From Micrasema longulum (Eukaryota > Arthropoda > Insecta > Trichoptera > Brachycentridae), in the NCBI GenBank assembly GCA_022494885.1, contig JAGVSM010003417.1, positions 412,090 through 476,089 on the forward strand: a stretch of 64,000 nt of DNA, read 5' to 3'. Shown here piece after piece: positions 10,401 to 21,000 of this stretch (its first letter is position 1; each line of letters starts with the position of its first letter). The position numbers and the translations under genes were made by a program. The notes under the pieces are model-generated. The model saw only the letters and a program-made list of their open reading frames with translations, made no database searches and was not told the DNA's origin.

Positions 10401-11000
10401 CACCTCGTAATAAAAGACGTGAAATTTGGTTTCGGCATAAAGATAACTCAATTTCATCATATTTAGAAATACCGTAGTTAAACTCTCGCATAATTTATTG
10501 AAAAATGAATTAAGACTCATTCTTTCTGGCTGCGATACGCTCCAACTTGCTATTTAATGATGCTTACGCTTACACACACCTGAACACTTACTTAAACACA
10601 AATGCAAAAAAACACACCTCTACACTTACTCTCATACAAATACACCTTTTTGTTGTACCGCAATTTAATATGTGTGATTTTTATTTGGAAGCTTTGCCGG
10701 TCTGTCTTTAAACCGTTTCTTTTTTTTGTTATCATATCATTGTCAAATGTTGGTTTTTGTAAAATAAATAAATAGAGATTAAATGCATTAGTGCATCAAA
10801 GCGATTTCTAAAAAGTTTTCAATAACAACAGCGGATTGAGTTCTGCCAAAAGCATCGAACTATCCCGCCGGCCATTAGGGGTTGGTTGATTAATTTATTC
10901 TGCTATAATTATATTCTGAAACTTGCGGAGTTTGTTAGTACACCACCGCCCATTAGGGTGCCCTAAGAAAACATCCCCGCCCTCTTATATTGATACTCTA
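10401..11000. other. Unassigned non-coding sequence
   Basis: Includes a run of ACACACCT/ACACTTA-type degenerate repeats at 10575-10650 and a CCGCCGGCCATTAGGG / CCGCCCATTAGGG pair at 10865 and 10945. No gene seen. Confidence 0.35.
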
Positions 11001-11099
11001 AGGTACAGTTGGACAATAACATTACCAGGATAGTATGGTTTGGGACAAAGTTGAAGACATTTTTAAGAAAATACTGTGGAGGTTTTCTAATTCTTCTTT

Positions 11100-11885
11100 T
11101 TCTTCTTCTGCAGCCTTATTCTCTCCACTGCTGGATAAAGGCCTCTTCCAAACGTCTCCATTTCTTCCTATCACCCGCTTTCATCATCCACGTTTTACCG
11201 GCAATAGAAGCAATGTCGTCGACCTATCTTTTTTGTGGCCTTCCGATTCTTCTTTCGTTTGCCCACGGTCTCCACTTTATTATTCTGGGTGTCCACCTGC
11301 CGTCATTTTGTCGCGCCAAGTGTCCTGCCCACTGCCATTTCAGTTTCGCTGCACGATCCATGATATCCACGACTCCGGTTCAGCGCCTTATTTCTTTATT
11401 TCTTATTCTGTCTCATAGACATACACCGAGAATCTGTCTTTTCATGAATCGTTGCGTGCATTTTAATTTCTGGCTACTTTTTTGTGTTATGGAGATGGTT
11501 TCTAGTCCGTATGTTGTCACAGGCAATATGTACGATTCACATACTTCTCTTTTCAAGCATATAGGGACGTGTTTATTTTCAAAAATATATTTAAGTTTGC
11601 CGAAAGCCCCAACTTAGCCCTATTCTTCTTGGTAACTCCACTATCTGGTTATCTTTACCTAGTTTGACTTTGTGTCAGATAAATGTATTCATCAAGCACT
11701 TCGATTTTATTATCGTCAACGAAAATGTCTCGTCCTGTTGAACTTTTGTTTTATGAATATTCATTTCCAAACCAATCCTTTTTAAAGCCTCATGTAGTTC
11801 CATAATCATTTCGCCTAGTTCATCCATGTCTTAACTTATGACTAATATATTATCTGCGAATCTGAGGTGACTTAAGTAATTACCA
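11100..11885 (-). pseudogene. RTE-like LINE, RT to C-terminus remnant
   Basis: The minus strand carries the signal; the long plus-strand frames here are shadows. From about 11872 down: LSHLRFADNILVIS (the reverse transcriptase FADD motif with the second Asp replaced by Asn), then MDELGEMIMELHEALKRIGL and EMNIHKTKV. Then IEVLDEYIYL, followed after frameshifts by DRIRNKEIRRRTGVVDIMDR, KLKWQWAGHLARQNDGRW, VDDIASIAGKTWMMKAGDRK and LEEAFIQQWRE, with a stop near 11115. This is the standard C-terminal order of insect RTE/BovB-type endonuclease-reverse transcriptases. Multiple stops and frameshifts make it dead. Confidence 0.8.
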
Positions 11886-12330
11886 ATTCAAAATTAATGT
11901 AATTATTATTTTTCTCCCTCGTGCATCCTACATGTATAACTGACAGGATTAAGAAAAGGTCACTGAGATGCTTTGGTCTCGTAGAACAAATAAATGAACA
12001 AAAATAGGTAACCGATATATCGCTTGTGAAAAGTCTTCGAACAAAAAGTTTGAAATGGAAAAATGAAGATTTCTGGGAGCGAAAAAATGTTAGAAAAATG
12101 TACACAATATAAAATAATCAACTGCTTACTACCACCTTCAATTCGTAACTTAAATAAAAAAACTGTCTTGACAAACAAATTCTAACCCTTTTCAGGTAGG
12201 CGATAACGAATTTCTTACTACTCATGAATTCCTGGAAAGGAAATAGGAATTTGAAATATTCAATTTCGCGTTAAGATTAGCGTATCGTGTCATAGAGTAT
12301 GTGTGCGTAATCTATACATAAATTTAAGTC
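11886..12330. other. No recognisable feature
   Basis: AT-rich. Minus-strand frames at 11872-12178 are low complexity and have no family motif. Confidence 0.35.
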
Positions 12331-12421
12331 TGGTTGTGGTCCCGTGGCTAGTTTCTCGGACTCACGTATCAAAGGTCCGTGGTTCAAATCCCACTCTACT
12401 CTTACTTAATTCCCATTTCGA
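12331..12421 (+). mobile_element. SINE2 head, truncated
   Basis: GGTTGTGGTCCCGTGGCTAG, CTCGGACTCACG and GTGGTTCAAATCCCACTCTA match the tRNA-like head of SINE2. The copy stops after the first bases of the body. Confidence 0.75.
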
Positions 12422-12469
12422 ATTTTCTTCCCCTGTCTGGGCCATGATGGGAAGATAAAGACGTCATAA

Positions 12470-13020
12470 CTTCACCTTGACGGTATAGTTAAAGATAAAT
12501 TCCCTCTAGCGATTATAAAGATATACTACCGACCCCCCAACTTCAAATTTTGGGTGGGTACATCGATGTTAATCAAGGGGAAGCGTACGTCACGGTACAC
12601 ATATCTGCGCTCTAAAATGAAATAGCTTCAGTATGACGTCAGAGTTGAAGATAAAAGTCTCCCGACCTACTACAAAGATATAGTACCGATACCCCCCACC
12701 ATAAAGTTTTGATGTAAGTATTTTATAGCGACGGGTCTAGAACCCCTCGATACGTTTATCTACGCAATTAAAGTGTCAAAAATTTGGTTCTACAAAGCAA
12801 TTTTTTCTTTAATTATGATTTATTAAAATTTTTAATCGTTTTGAGGTTGGCACTTTTTATCTTAAAAGCCTACTAAAAATATGAGAGAAATAAGTAAGTT
12901 TTGAAGTCGAATTAAATTCCGATATAACTGTCACTTTAATAAAACGAACTTCTAAATGTAAACATAATGTCGTTTGGTTCTGTCCCATTAACAAATAAGA
13001 GTCTCTAGGCGTCAGACACA
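12470..13020 (+). repeat. Repeat R, copy 1, with internal duplication
   Basis: Two related ~155-bp units (GACGGTATAGTTAAAGATAA at 12478; GACGTCAGAGTTGAAGATAA at 12635; each followed by AAAGATATA-TACCGA) precede a distinct 3' half with GATACGTTTATCTACG, GATTTATTAAAATTTTTAAT and TTTGAGGTTGGCACTTTTT. The 3' half recurs at 52200-52480 and the whole in inverse orientation at 60640-61150. A more diverged echo lies at 13095-13340. No protein frame is seen and the class is unknown. Confidence 0.65.
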
Positions 13021-13660
13021 GATTATATGCGTCAGAAAGTTACCACTCAAAAAATATTTTAGTTATTATATTTTTCCCATCTCTTATACTATATTTTCGA
13101 GTGTATGTATCGAGACATTAAAGAAGCTGGCTTTGTAGTCGATCGGTAGATACATACAGACGATCGTTAAGCGTACCGTCTAGGTGATTTCCAAAAGTCA
13201 TACAAAATTCATGTTCAAGCGAGCATTTTTTGCTTGAATTGGGATTTATTGGAGTTTATAATCGATTTGCAGTGAGCACTTTTTATTACAGAAGCCTATT
13301 TAAACTGTAAATGAGAACTATTTTAAATGATCATGACGTAAGAAACGTGGAATTATTGTTGGCGGTCATTCCATTGGCTTGTTTCGATCATATGATGTCG
13401 ATATGACAAGGGGGTAGAACATACCGAGGTAAGATACAGATAGTACAGAAGTTAAATATACCGTCTCGATATATGCAGATGAAGCGTTCATAATCGAGGC
13501 ACTGGTCTTCTTTTTATAAAATTCATTCGTGCAAAATTCAAAATATGTTTATCAAAAATTTAAAACCATAGACTACTTCTTAATTTCACAGATTATCGCC
13601 AAGCGTGCATTTTTCACAATATTTAAACTTAGGCTGATGAATGTCAATAAATCGCCTGTG
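13021..13660 (+). repeat. Diverged Repeat R-related sequence
   Basis: 13195-13330 (TTCAAGCGAGCATTTTTTGC, GGGATTTATTGGAGTTTATAATCGATTTG, GCACTTTTTATTACAGAAGCC) aligns by eye with the 3' half of Repeat R. The flanks are unassigned. Confidence 0.45.
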
Positions 13661-13675
13661 ATGATTTTTTAGAGA

Positions 13676-14262
13676 AATGAAAGGATGACTAAATGTGAAA
13701 TCACTGTAAATGGGGTTATACTAAAACAGGCAGAGGCATTTGTGTATCTGAAAAGTATGTTTACTAGGGTTGAAATGACTGAGAAAGATATTGAAAGGAG
13801 GGTGAGTGCCGGAAACAGAGTGAGCGGTGCACTTAAATCAACCTTAGCAAATAAATGTTTGTCGCAAGAGGAAAAATTAGCAGATCACAATGGAGTTCTG
13901 GTTCCGACCCTAATAGATGGGAGCGAAGTATGGACTTGGAAAAACAGGGATGAAAGTAGGCTGAAAACTGACAAAATTCGATCTCTCAGGCAAATGTGTG
14001 GTAAAACTATGTACGATAGATGCACACAAGTTGAGATCCGTACATTATGCAAGGCGGAGGTAAATATTATTGAAAAAATCAAAAAAGGAGCTCTGCATTA
14101 GTTAGGACAGCTAAAGAACGGCTAAAAATATTTACAATGCAAATGTTGATGGATGCAGAGATAGAGGAAAACCGAGAAAGAGATATCATGACCAAATCCA
14201 ACAAATACATAAAGTTGGACATGTTCAAAGTCAGAATAAGTCGGCGCGCGTGCATGAGAACA
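13676..14262 (+). pseudogene. RTE/R4-like LINE C-terminal fragment
   Basis: The frame from 13685 to 14101 reads CEITVNGVILKQAEAFVYL, MFTRVEMTEKDIERRVSAG, HNGVLVPTLIDGSEVWTW and IRSLRQMCGKTMYDRCTQVE. This order is common in insect reverse transcriptase C-termini (EFVYLGSMFTRD, DIERRV.AGNRV.GAL, NGVLIPTLMYGSE.W). After a stop at 14099 the similarity continues out of frame to ~14262 (YNANVDGCRDRGKPRKRYHD). The catalytic part is absent. A related fragment is at 43137-43405. Confidence 0.8.
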
Positions 14263-14310
14263 TTTTTTTATTTTTTTTTATTTTTTATTTTTTTTTATTT
14301 TTCTTTCTGT
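14263..14310. repeat. T-rich low-complexity tract
   Basis: Runs of TTTTTTTA units adjoining the tail of the next LINE in opposite orientation. Confidence 0.8.
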
Positions 14311-15291
14311 TGACGCCCATGGGGCTTTAACATTATACATACTATATAATAAGAAAAAGTTACACACTAAACATAGTTAACATTTTTTCAAGTATAAAAA
14401 TTAAATAAAAATATTATTAAGATTTAAAAATAAAGTTACATAGTTAACATAATACACTATTAAGACATAATACATACATTATATTATGTTTATAATATAA
14501 GGCATATCAGGATTCAAATAAAACATAATTATAATTTATTTTTTTAAATTTTTTTACACCGGTAAACTAAACTTTAAAGTGAAGTTATTTAAAATGTTGA
14601 AAACTGAAAAGGGTTTAATAAACTAAAAATATAAAACATAACACGGGCCAAATTTTAAGCATACATAAATACGATCGAGGATTTATTGACTAGACTCAGT
14701 CGCGTCGGTCGCCTGTAGTACTTTGGTCTTGAATATGCTCAATGAGTAACGAAATATATCAACATCGCCATATTCATTACCAAGGCGATGAAGTCTAGCT
14801 ATAGGTGAATTTACATAGTAGTTGTGCCCGCTGGACACCTCGACAAACACCGACTTATTTCGTGTGCGACGGGAAGGTATTTTAATATTGACCAGTCGCG
14901 TTAAATCAGGGCTGTCCAGCGCGCCATTTACAATTTTATATAGGTTTATTAAATCGGTTAAGATTCTCCTATTCGAGAGACTAGACAATTTTAAATTATT
15001 TGATAGGAAGTTGTAGTCGATTTGGTCAACGGGAATATTAAGTTTAAAATTTATGAAGCGAAGGAATTTATGTTGGACTTTTTCTAATTTTATGTTATGT
15101 ATTTTATAGCAAGGTGACCAAATTATTGAATTATACTCTAAGTTACTCCGAACTATGGCAACATATAAAGATTTAAGCGAATCGATGGAATTAAAATCCT
15201 TCACCGTTCTCAGCAAATATCCGAGACACTTCATTGCCTTGTTAGTAACTGCATCAATGTGTGGAGCAAATGACAACTTGTCATCGAACAT
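14311..15291 (-). pseudogene. LINE-B C-terminal fragment, long open frame
   Basis: The 202-residue frame 15291-14683 reads DDKLSFAPHIDAVTNKAMKC, LYVAIVRSNLEYNSIIWSPC, LEKVQHKFLRFINFKL, LSSLSNRRILTDLINLYKIV and SPIARLHRLGNEYGDVDIFR. It is intact over the CR1/jockey-like C-terminus but lacks the catalytic reverse transcriptase region. The 3' UTR ends at GACGCCCATGGGGC (14311-14325). The 5' break at 15291 adjoins a SINE3 body. Confidence 0.8.
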
Positions 15292-15440
15292 GTATGAATG
15301 TAGAGGAAGCGAGATCTGTATGAAAAGATAGAGTGATGTGGCGTTCTATTATCTCTACCTACTCTTACGGGGAAACGGCGTGATGGTTTGTTGTTGTTGG
15401 AGAATGCCTGTCTGAATTCCATACAAAACTCTAATAAAAA
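15288..15440 (+). mobile_element. SINE3 body without tRNA head
   Basis: TGTATGAATGTAGAGGAAGC, TCTACCTACTCTTACGGGGA and GGCGTGATGGTTTGTTGTTG parallel the SINE3 copy at 34105-34235. The tRNA-like part is missing. Confidence 0.6.
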
Positions 15441-16040
15441 ATCTAGTAATTTAAACAAAATTTGTTTTTGAGATTGCTAGTGATCGTTTTTTCAAACTTT
15501 ACGTAAAATATGTAAGTGTTCAAAAATTGGCTCGGTAATGGAAAATATTTTTCTAGACCAATGTAATGGAAAACTTTTGAAATTTATGGCAAAGACTGTA
15601 CCAACTCTAGTATTTTGCTTTCGTCCACGTCCCGCCTGGCTGGCGCCACAGAGCTACCGAATGTGGGGAAACTATTATCTAGATTTTTCTAAATGCAAAG
15701 CAGAATCGTAAAGGATTTTTTAAAGGATGTGTGGGAATAACTATTCAAATAATAGTAGTCTTCCACAATGCGAGTATGTGTACACACACAGCACAAAATA
15801 CGTTTTTAGTCCATCAGTGTTGATACGCAAACGTTTCTTGGACGGAATTTTTACTTTAAAAAAAATTGATAGCGTCGAATGGCCGATATGAGCGTTGAAA
15901 TTTTCTTAAAAACATACTGCTGAATTGAAATATTTACAACACAATTTGTTTTTTTTAAATAACTCAATTATTTTTAAAAATTTAAACAATTAACATATAA
16001 TTAAGGCATAATTTTAAGAAGAAAACCAAAAAAAATAACA
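15441..16040. other. Unassigned non-coding sequence
   Basis: No repeat family or coding motif identified. Confidence 0.4.
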
Positions 16041-16049
16041 CCAAAAACA

Positions 16050-16425
16050 AAATTTTGAGAACATATTACAACAGAGATGAAGAACGTTGAAGAGAAGGTA
16101 ATATAGAAGTCTAGGCATCTACAGGGCTTATGACCTGACAATTGCTGGTTTAAGTGGCCACTTTCCACACTGTGTAACATTCACCATTCTGCCTATATTT
16201 GAACATCTATATTCCTTCAATTCTTTCATCTGTTGATGTTTGTGAAGTTAAAGAGCTGAAACCTTTATTTAAGCCTAGACTTCTATATTACCTTCTCTTA
16301 AATGTTCTTCATCTCTGTTGCAATATGTTAATATAAACAGCTCCCCAGGGAGTTGAATCCGGTCCTTGTCTACAAAAAATTGGACAAACTCAAAATATTG
16401 TTGAAAATTTTGAGATTTTATTTGG
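16050..16425 (+). mobile_element. MITE-M copy with hairpin architecture
   Basis: 16080-16255 carries the family core on the plus strand (TCTAGGCATCTACAGGGCTT, GACCTGAC, CACTGTGTAACATTCACCAT). 16270-16425 is an inverted partial copy ending in the terminus TTGGACAAACTCAAAATATTG. The element can fold on itself; a minus-strand frame over it is coincidental. Confidence 0.7.
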
Positions 16426-16436
16426 GACTCTTTTAT

Positions 16437-16897
16437 TATTATTATGGATAACTTATATAGCGCCATTTTCGTAATATGATACCTCAAGGCGCTTTACATA
16501 GTGATTATATTGTTAAATAAATTTAATTGAAGCTTTTAAATTTGTAATTTTTTTTTTTTTGTCACATGCTACGGATTTATTCAAATGATTTAGAGAACAA
16601 GTGGGTTTTAAGTTTTTTCCGAAACATCACTTCACTTTCACAGCCTCGCACCTCTGCTGTGAGAGCATTCCATGCCGTAGGGCCTGCGACTGCAAATGCG
16701 CGTTCACTAAATTTAGTGCGCTGTTTGCGTAGAGGTATAATAACTTTTCCTCTCGCCGGAGACGTAGCTGATCCAAGCGTGAGACGCCTGTCAGCTAGCT
16801 CATCTGGAATGCATAGTTCCCTTAGATATTCGGGAGCAGAGTTGTGCGGTGACTTATACATTAGCCAACAGAGTGTAGATCCCAAAGTGGTATTCAA
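16437..16897 (-). pseudogene. L2-like LINE C-terminus and 3' tail
   Basis: The frame 16897-16577 reads LGSTLCWLMYKSPHNSAPEY, GSATSPARGKVIIPLRKQRT, ERAFAVAGPTAWNALTAEVR and FRKKLKTHLFSKSF, the same family as 2770-3189. The tail (AAAGCGCCTTGAGGT, AAATGGCGCTATATAAG, ATAATAATAATAA) ends at ~16437. Confidence 0.8.
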
Positions 16898-17510
16898 TCT
16901 AATATCATGGAATCACTATAACACATTTTACTAGAATATTTAATAATAATTTGAATTTTAATACTCATAAGTTTACTCTATTTAGACTATTTAGAATAAC
17001 ATTAACAATAACGTATATTTTTAATTTACTAGATCAGGTAACAAAGGAATCTGAGTCATTTTCGAAATTCAAATCTGGTTCAAAGTTGGTTTGCTCGAAC
17101 GGGAATGGATTTCTGCAATCGAATGTGGACTAACTGGTAAATGATTAATATGTATTTATAAATGTAAAATGTAATAATGTGTTAAGTATCAATGATGTGT
17201 ATAAACTTAATATATATGTATATGTATGTATAAAATATAAAAGTCGTTGGAACAATAGGCATAATCCCCCAGTCTACACACGTGCGTTTCCAGAAATTCT
17301 CCAGCAGCCTAGTGGACCACATGGTGACGATATCTACCTACTGTCTACAAAAGATTCTCTTCGGACATCTATCTCCCTTTGTTAACCATGGAGTTGATAC
17401 AGTGCTTTATTTATTTAGTTTTTTATTGCTTAGTTCTTGGCATTAACACTTGACAAACTTACTACTATGCTCTATTTTTTATAAATTTATTGATATAATT
17501 CTAACTTTGC
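16898..17510. other. Unassigned; may contain the 5' part of the hairpin element
   Basis: No coding motif recognised. The second hairpin-element copy does not extend into this region, so the 5' limit of that element cannot be set. Confidence 0.3.
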
Positions 17511-17962
17511 TAGAATTCCACTCGTCCATGCGCTTTGTAGCTGCACGATGATTGGTTATCTAGCTTTCATATACCAACTTAAAAATACCTAAATTTTATA
17601 AATGGGGTCTAGAATTACAATCGTCTATGCGCTTAGTAGCTGCAAGACGTGTTGTAATCTTACTCCTTTTTATTATTCATATTATTTTATTTTTTTTAGT
17701 ATCATTAATACACTAAATTTATTTGTCAATTTTTAAAATGTGTAAATGGGGCTAAATTTCTAACTGTCTATGCGCTCTGTAGCTGCAAGACGTCCTGTAA
17801 TCTAGATCCTATCTGTTATAATTTTTTATTGATCTTAATTGAAAACGAGGAACTAGAATCCCAACCGTCCATGCGCTCTGTAGCTGCAAGACGTACTGGG
17901 ATATTTATTAATTGTACAGCGCCCCTGAGGTGATTTTCACAAAAATGGCGCTATATAAATTA
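17511..17962 (+). mobile_element. Non-autonomous element with four tandem hairpins and L2-type tail
   Basis: Four copies of a ~50-nt imperfect hairpin lie at 17511-17564, 17609-17662, 17752-17805 and 17853-17903. Each has CTAG/CTAA at its start, a variable outer stem, CGTC pairing with GACG, then TGCGCT pairing with AGCTGCA (one bulged T) and a 4-nt loop (TTGT, TAGT, CTGT, CTGT). The 3' end (ATTGTACAGCGCCCCTGAGG, AAATGGCGCTATATAA) is the L2-like LINE tail. There is no tRNA head and no protein frame, so I infer a retroposon mobilised by an L2-like LINE. Confidence 0.7.
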
Positions 17963-18204
17963 TCCAACTATACATATACAAATATGTATATGCGAATATA
18001 TATGTATATATGTATGTGTGTGAATGTATAGTTATGAATGCATTACAAGTGTCCCGACTCAACACTGATTTTCTAGCGAGTCGGAGCAAGATCACAGACA
18101 TGGGTCGTTCCTGATTGTGTCGCTATAAACTGTTTCTCTGTCCTTAACAAATGTATGTATAATGTAATTAATAAATAAATAAATAAATAATAATAAATAC
18201 CTCA
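17963..18204. repeat. TATG-rich microsatellite and AAATA tract
   Basis: 17970-18030 is a degenerate TATATGTATATG run; 18165-18200 is (AATA)n. Unassigned sequence lies between. Confidence 0.6.
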
Positions 18205-18400
18205 CCGTAACTTGCGCACCAATGTTGTCTTTGCTGTGGGAAATTTTAGAACCAACGTCGGATTTGTTTCCCCTCTGCCAAGGATCCTCAGAACAGTGAA
18301 CAAAATCTCATAAGACAGTACTGTCGATGCATTCAAGAAGCGAGCGGTGTTATCACTCCTGACATGAGATGACACACTATCCATGTCTTCTAGATCATTC
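18205..18400 (+). pseudogene. LINE-B C-terminal fragment
   Basis: The plus strand reads LRTNVVFAVGNFRTNVGFVS, PLPRILRTVNKIS, a stop, DSTVDAFKKRAVLSLLT. This parallels TNYGFHSPIPRILRYASK of the copy at 36045-36518. Interrupted and short. Confidence 0.55.
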
Positions 18401-18904
18401 CATAACTATACCCATTGTACATTTAAATACATCCTAAAATTGCTTAGGTTAATTTAATCCATTGTATTATACTTCATTTTTGCTAATCTATTAGGGCTCA
18501 AGAATAAGAATGTGGATTGGCTTAAAAATAAATCAATAATAAAATTTATCTTGAACCAACTAAATTTCTTGAAATTTTTTAACATGAGTAATCTGCCGGT
18601 GTAAAAGAAATTTTAAAAGAACATAATTTGAGATTTGCAAAATCGTACGATTTCAGTTTTTTTTAATCAGAAAACAGCCTTCAAATTCCTTTGTCCAGGC
18701 GGATAATGAATATCGTTTTGGAGTGTTTTGATTTTTTTTAACAATATACAAAAGAGGTAAAACAGAGTATACATAAAATGTTTATGAATTTTTGCTTTTA
18801 AAATAAATAGACCGGTATAAAATTTTTGTGTCATATAATATAATGTTCTTATCCCGTCCAATTTACAGTAACTTAATGTTCTTAAAATTAATATTTAAAA
18901 AATC
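18401..18904. other. No recognisable feature
   Basis: AT-rich, possibly LINE 3' UTR. No motif. Confidence 0.35.
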
Positions 18905-19113
18905 TTTGATTACTGAGTACATGAAAATAAAATTTTATATGTATAAATTGTATGTATTTATTTGATATGTAATATATTTTCTGTACTAACTTTGTATTCT
19001 ATGTGGAAATCTGTTATTAGTTCTAAGTTTATACACTATATCTGTTTGTTTACTAAAAATATGTATGTAGAACTGTTGATTTCCCTAATAAAATAAAATA
19101 AAATAAAATAAGA
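18905..19113 (-). repeat. LINE-G 3' end, minus strand
   Basis: The reverse complement matches 23020-23215 (GGAAATCAACAGTTCTACAT, AACAAACAGATATAGTGTAT, AACTTAGAACTAATAACAGA-type blocks). A (TAAAA)n run at 19088-19113 marks its 5' break. Confidence 0.65.
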
Positions 19114-19540
19114 AAGAGAAAAGAGAATATTCTGTGAAAGATTAAACGGTACTTTTGTTATTTTATAGTAATTAAAAAAGGAAATTAAAAATATTTTTAA
19201 AAAACATTAAAATATTCCTTATTATTTAAGGACAACAAAATATATCATAGAAATGAAGAGTAAATATTTTTAGTTTGAATCCAGGATAGTGCGTGTTTTT
19301 TAAAAGAAGGAAAGTTTTGAAAGTTAGGGATCGATGAAATATTATCAGTAAAAATAGAATTAAAAATTTGGGCCTATAAAATATGCATGCCTCTGTGCTA
19401 GCCTCGTTTTACAAAGTGGTTTTCTAACACAAGATTCCTTCTTTGACTTGATCTATAAAACCAGAACATAGACGACGAGTGTTTTCGACTTGATGGCTGC
19501 TTTCAGATCAAAATCTCAGATAAAAAAATCGAGTGGAGAT
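19114..19540. other. Unassigned non-coding sequence
   Basis: Nothing recognised. Confidence 0.4.
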
Positions 19541-19755
19541 GAGCCAGGCTCGTTGTGAAGTGGTTGGCGGATTTTCTACCATTTTTGGGGTCCCGGGATT
19601 GATTCCTGGTAGATTTAACATGAAACATTGATTCATTAGGTGGTTTTACATTGCAATATTGCATTGTCCCTGGTCTGGAACCTGAAGCTTTCCTGTAACC
19701 CATTAACGAAATATACTGAATGCATTTTACTAATGAATGCAAAGCCGTATGCATA
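19541..19755 (+). mobile_element. SINE4-like copy, diverged
   Basis: The tRNA-like head CTCGTTGTGAAGTGGTTGGC with GGGATTGATTCCTGG (B-box-like) is followed by GTCCCTGGTCTGGAACCTGA and ACTGAATGCATTTTACTAAT. These parallel GTCCCTGGACTGGTGCCTGA and the GCTGCAATTGGTGTACCAGT block of SINE4 at 37230-37330. Confidence 0.55.
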
Positions 19756-20522
19756 ATATAATTGAACGGTTAATATAAATCTTATTTTATCATTTGAACA
19801 GTGACTTAAATCGAAATAAATTGGAGTATTAGACTTAAGACTATTGAAATTATAAAATACGATTTACATAAAACACACATAATAATCAACTGTACCTCAA
19901 TAAAGGAGCACGTTTAAAAAAGCGATTTAATTTTTATTTTAATAAAAAAAGGAGTTACTAAAGAATGATGTAGTATGTCGAGAAATGATAGATAGACTTT
20001 GATCAGAAAGGTAAGTGAAAATCTTAACAGGATATTTTATAATTCTAATAAAAACGACGTAATTATTTTAGTAAGGACTATCGGAATTTATCATTGCGTG
20101 AATTTTAAAACAATATCGATTAATTTATTTGTTACAAAACATAATTCCTTCGAAGCGGTCGGCAGCTTAAAAGCGGGATGTTTCGCTTCCCGAACTTTCG
20201 ACAAAACGGAGTCTGGAGATTTATAAAACAAGTTAAGAAATTCGTAACAGGAATTACGGGAATATTAGAAAAGTTGACACGATATTGCTAATTTACAGCG
20301 AAAGTTGGATTCCGACTAGTTTCGAGAGGCGCCGAGTAGGCGCCCGGATATCAGGAAGTTTAGAGGGTACGGATTCGCCAATTGAATTTTAAATGGTGCA
20401 GAACTAAGGGTAAGAGCGACGAGATGAAGTAGGTACTTGTAGGAAGCTTAGAGACGAAGGAGAGCAAGTCAATATAACGTTATTCAGACAGCGGGGAAGT
20501 AAAATAAAATAAAAAGAGCTTA
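19756..20522. other. Unassigned sequence flanking the mariner remnant
   Basis: 20140-20400 is slightly richer in G and C. No motif. Confidence 0.35.
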
Positions 20523-21000
20523 TACGAGGGTAGACTGAAAATGAATGCACACATGCTTGTAGAACACGAACAAAAACAAATGGCAAGATCGGGTGAAAAA
20601 TACATGGAAGTAAAATTCTTTAGCTTCAAAATCATTTTTTTTAGCATAGTCAGCGTTACGCTTAACACATTTCTCTCAACGTGAAACAAGTTTTTTTATT
20701 CCATCATTGAAAAATTCTTCCGAACTTTCTCGAATACAGGACTTGATAGTTGCCTTCACCCTATAGTCCAAAGTGTAATTATTACCGTTGAGGTCTCTCT
20801 TGAGTAGAGGGAAAAAAATAAAATCGCAAGGCGCAAGACCGGGAAAGTAAGGAGGGTGTGGAATCGGTTCAAACTTTAGGTAGCGCAGAGCCTTTTCAGT
20901 TGCGCGCGAGGTGTGTGGACGAGCTTTGTCATGTTGCATGACTTTACGGTGCCCCCATTGTTCAATAATGAAGCTGGCACATTCTTTGAATATTTCAATA
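20523..21000 (-). pseudogene. Mariner-type (DD34D) transposase remnant with one terminal repeat
   Basis: The minus strand is open from ~20999 to 20676 and reads IFKECASFIIEQWGHRKV, MQHDKARPHTSRATEKALRY, HPPYFPGLAPCDFIFFPLLK and YRVKATIKSCIRESSEEFFN. The Asp of QHDKARPH (codon 20930-20928) and the Asp of APCDF (20825-20823) are 34 residues apart, the mariner DD34D signature. The first catalytic Asp is lost by truncation. The expected RW-EKCV junction reads R-stop-EKCV: a TGA at 20678-20676 stands where Trp is usual, and the frame then continues (EKCVKRNADYAKKNDFEAKE). The terminus TACGAGGGTAGACTGAAAAT begins at 20523 after TA, as in mariner inverted repeats. A LINE tail cuts the 5' part at ~21000. 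Confidence 0.85.

Noticed and set aside
11009..11617. Long plus-strand frame (202 codons) rich in Leu, Phe and Ser
   Set aside because: The opposite strand carries clear RTE-like LINE protein (KLKWQWAGHLARQNDGRW and others); the plus frame is its shadow.
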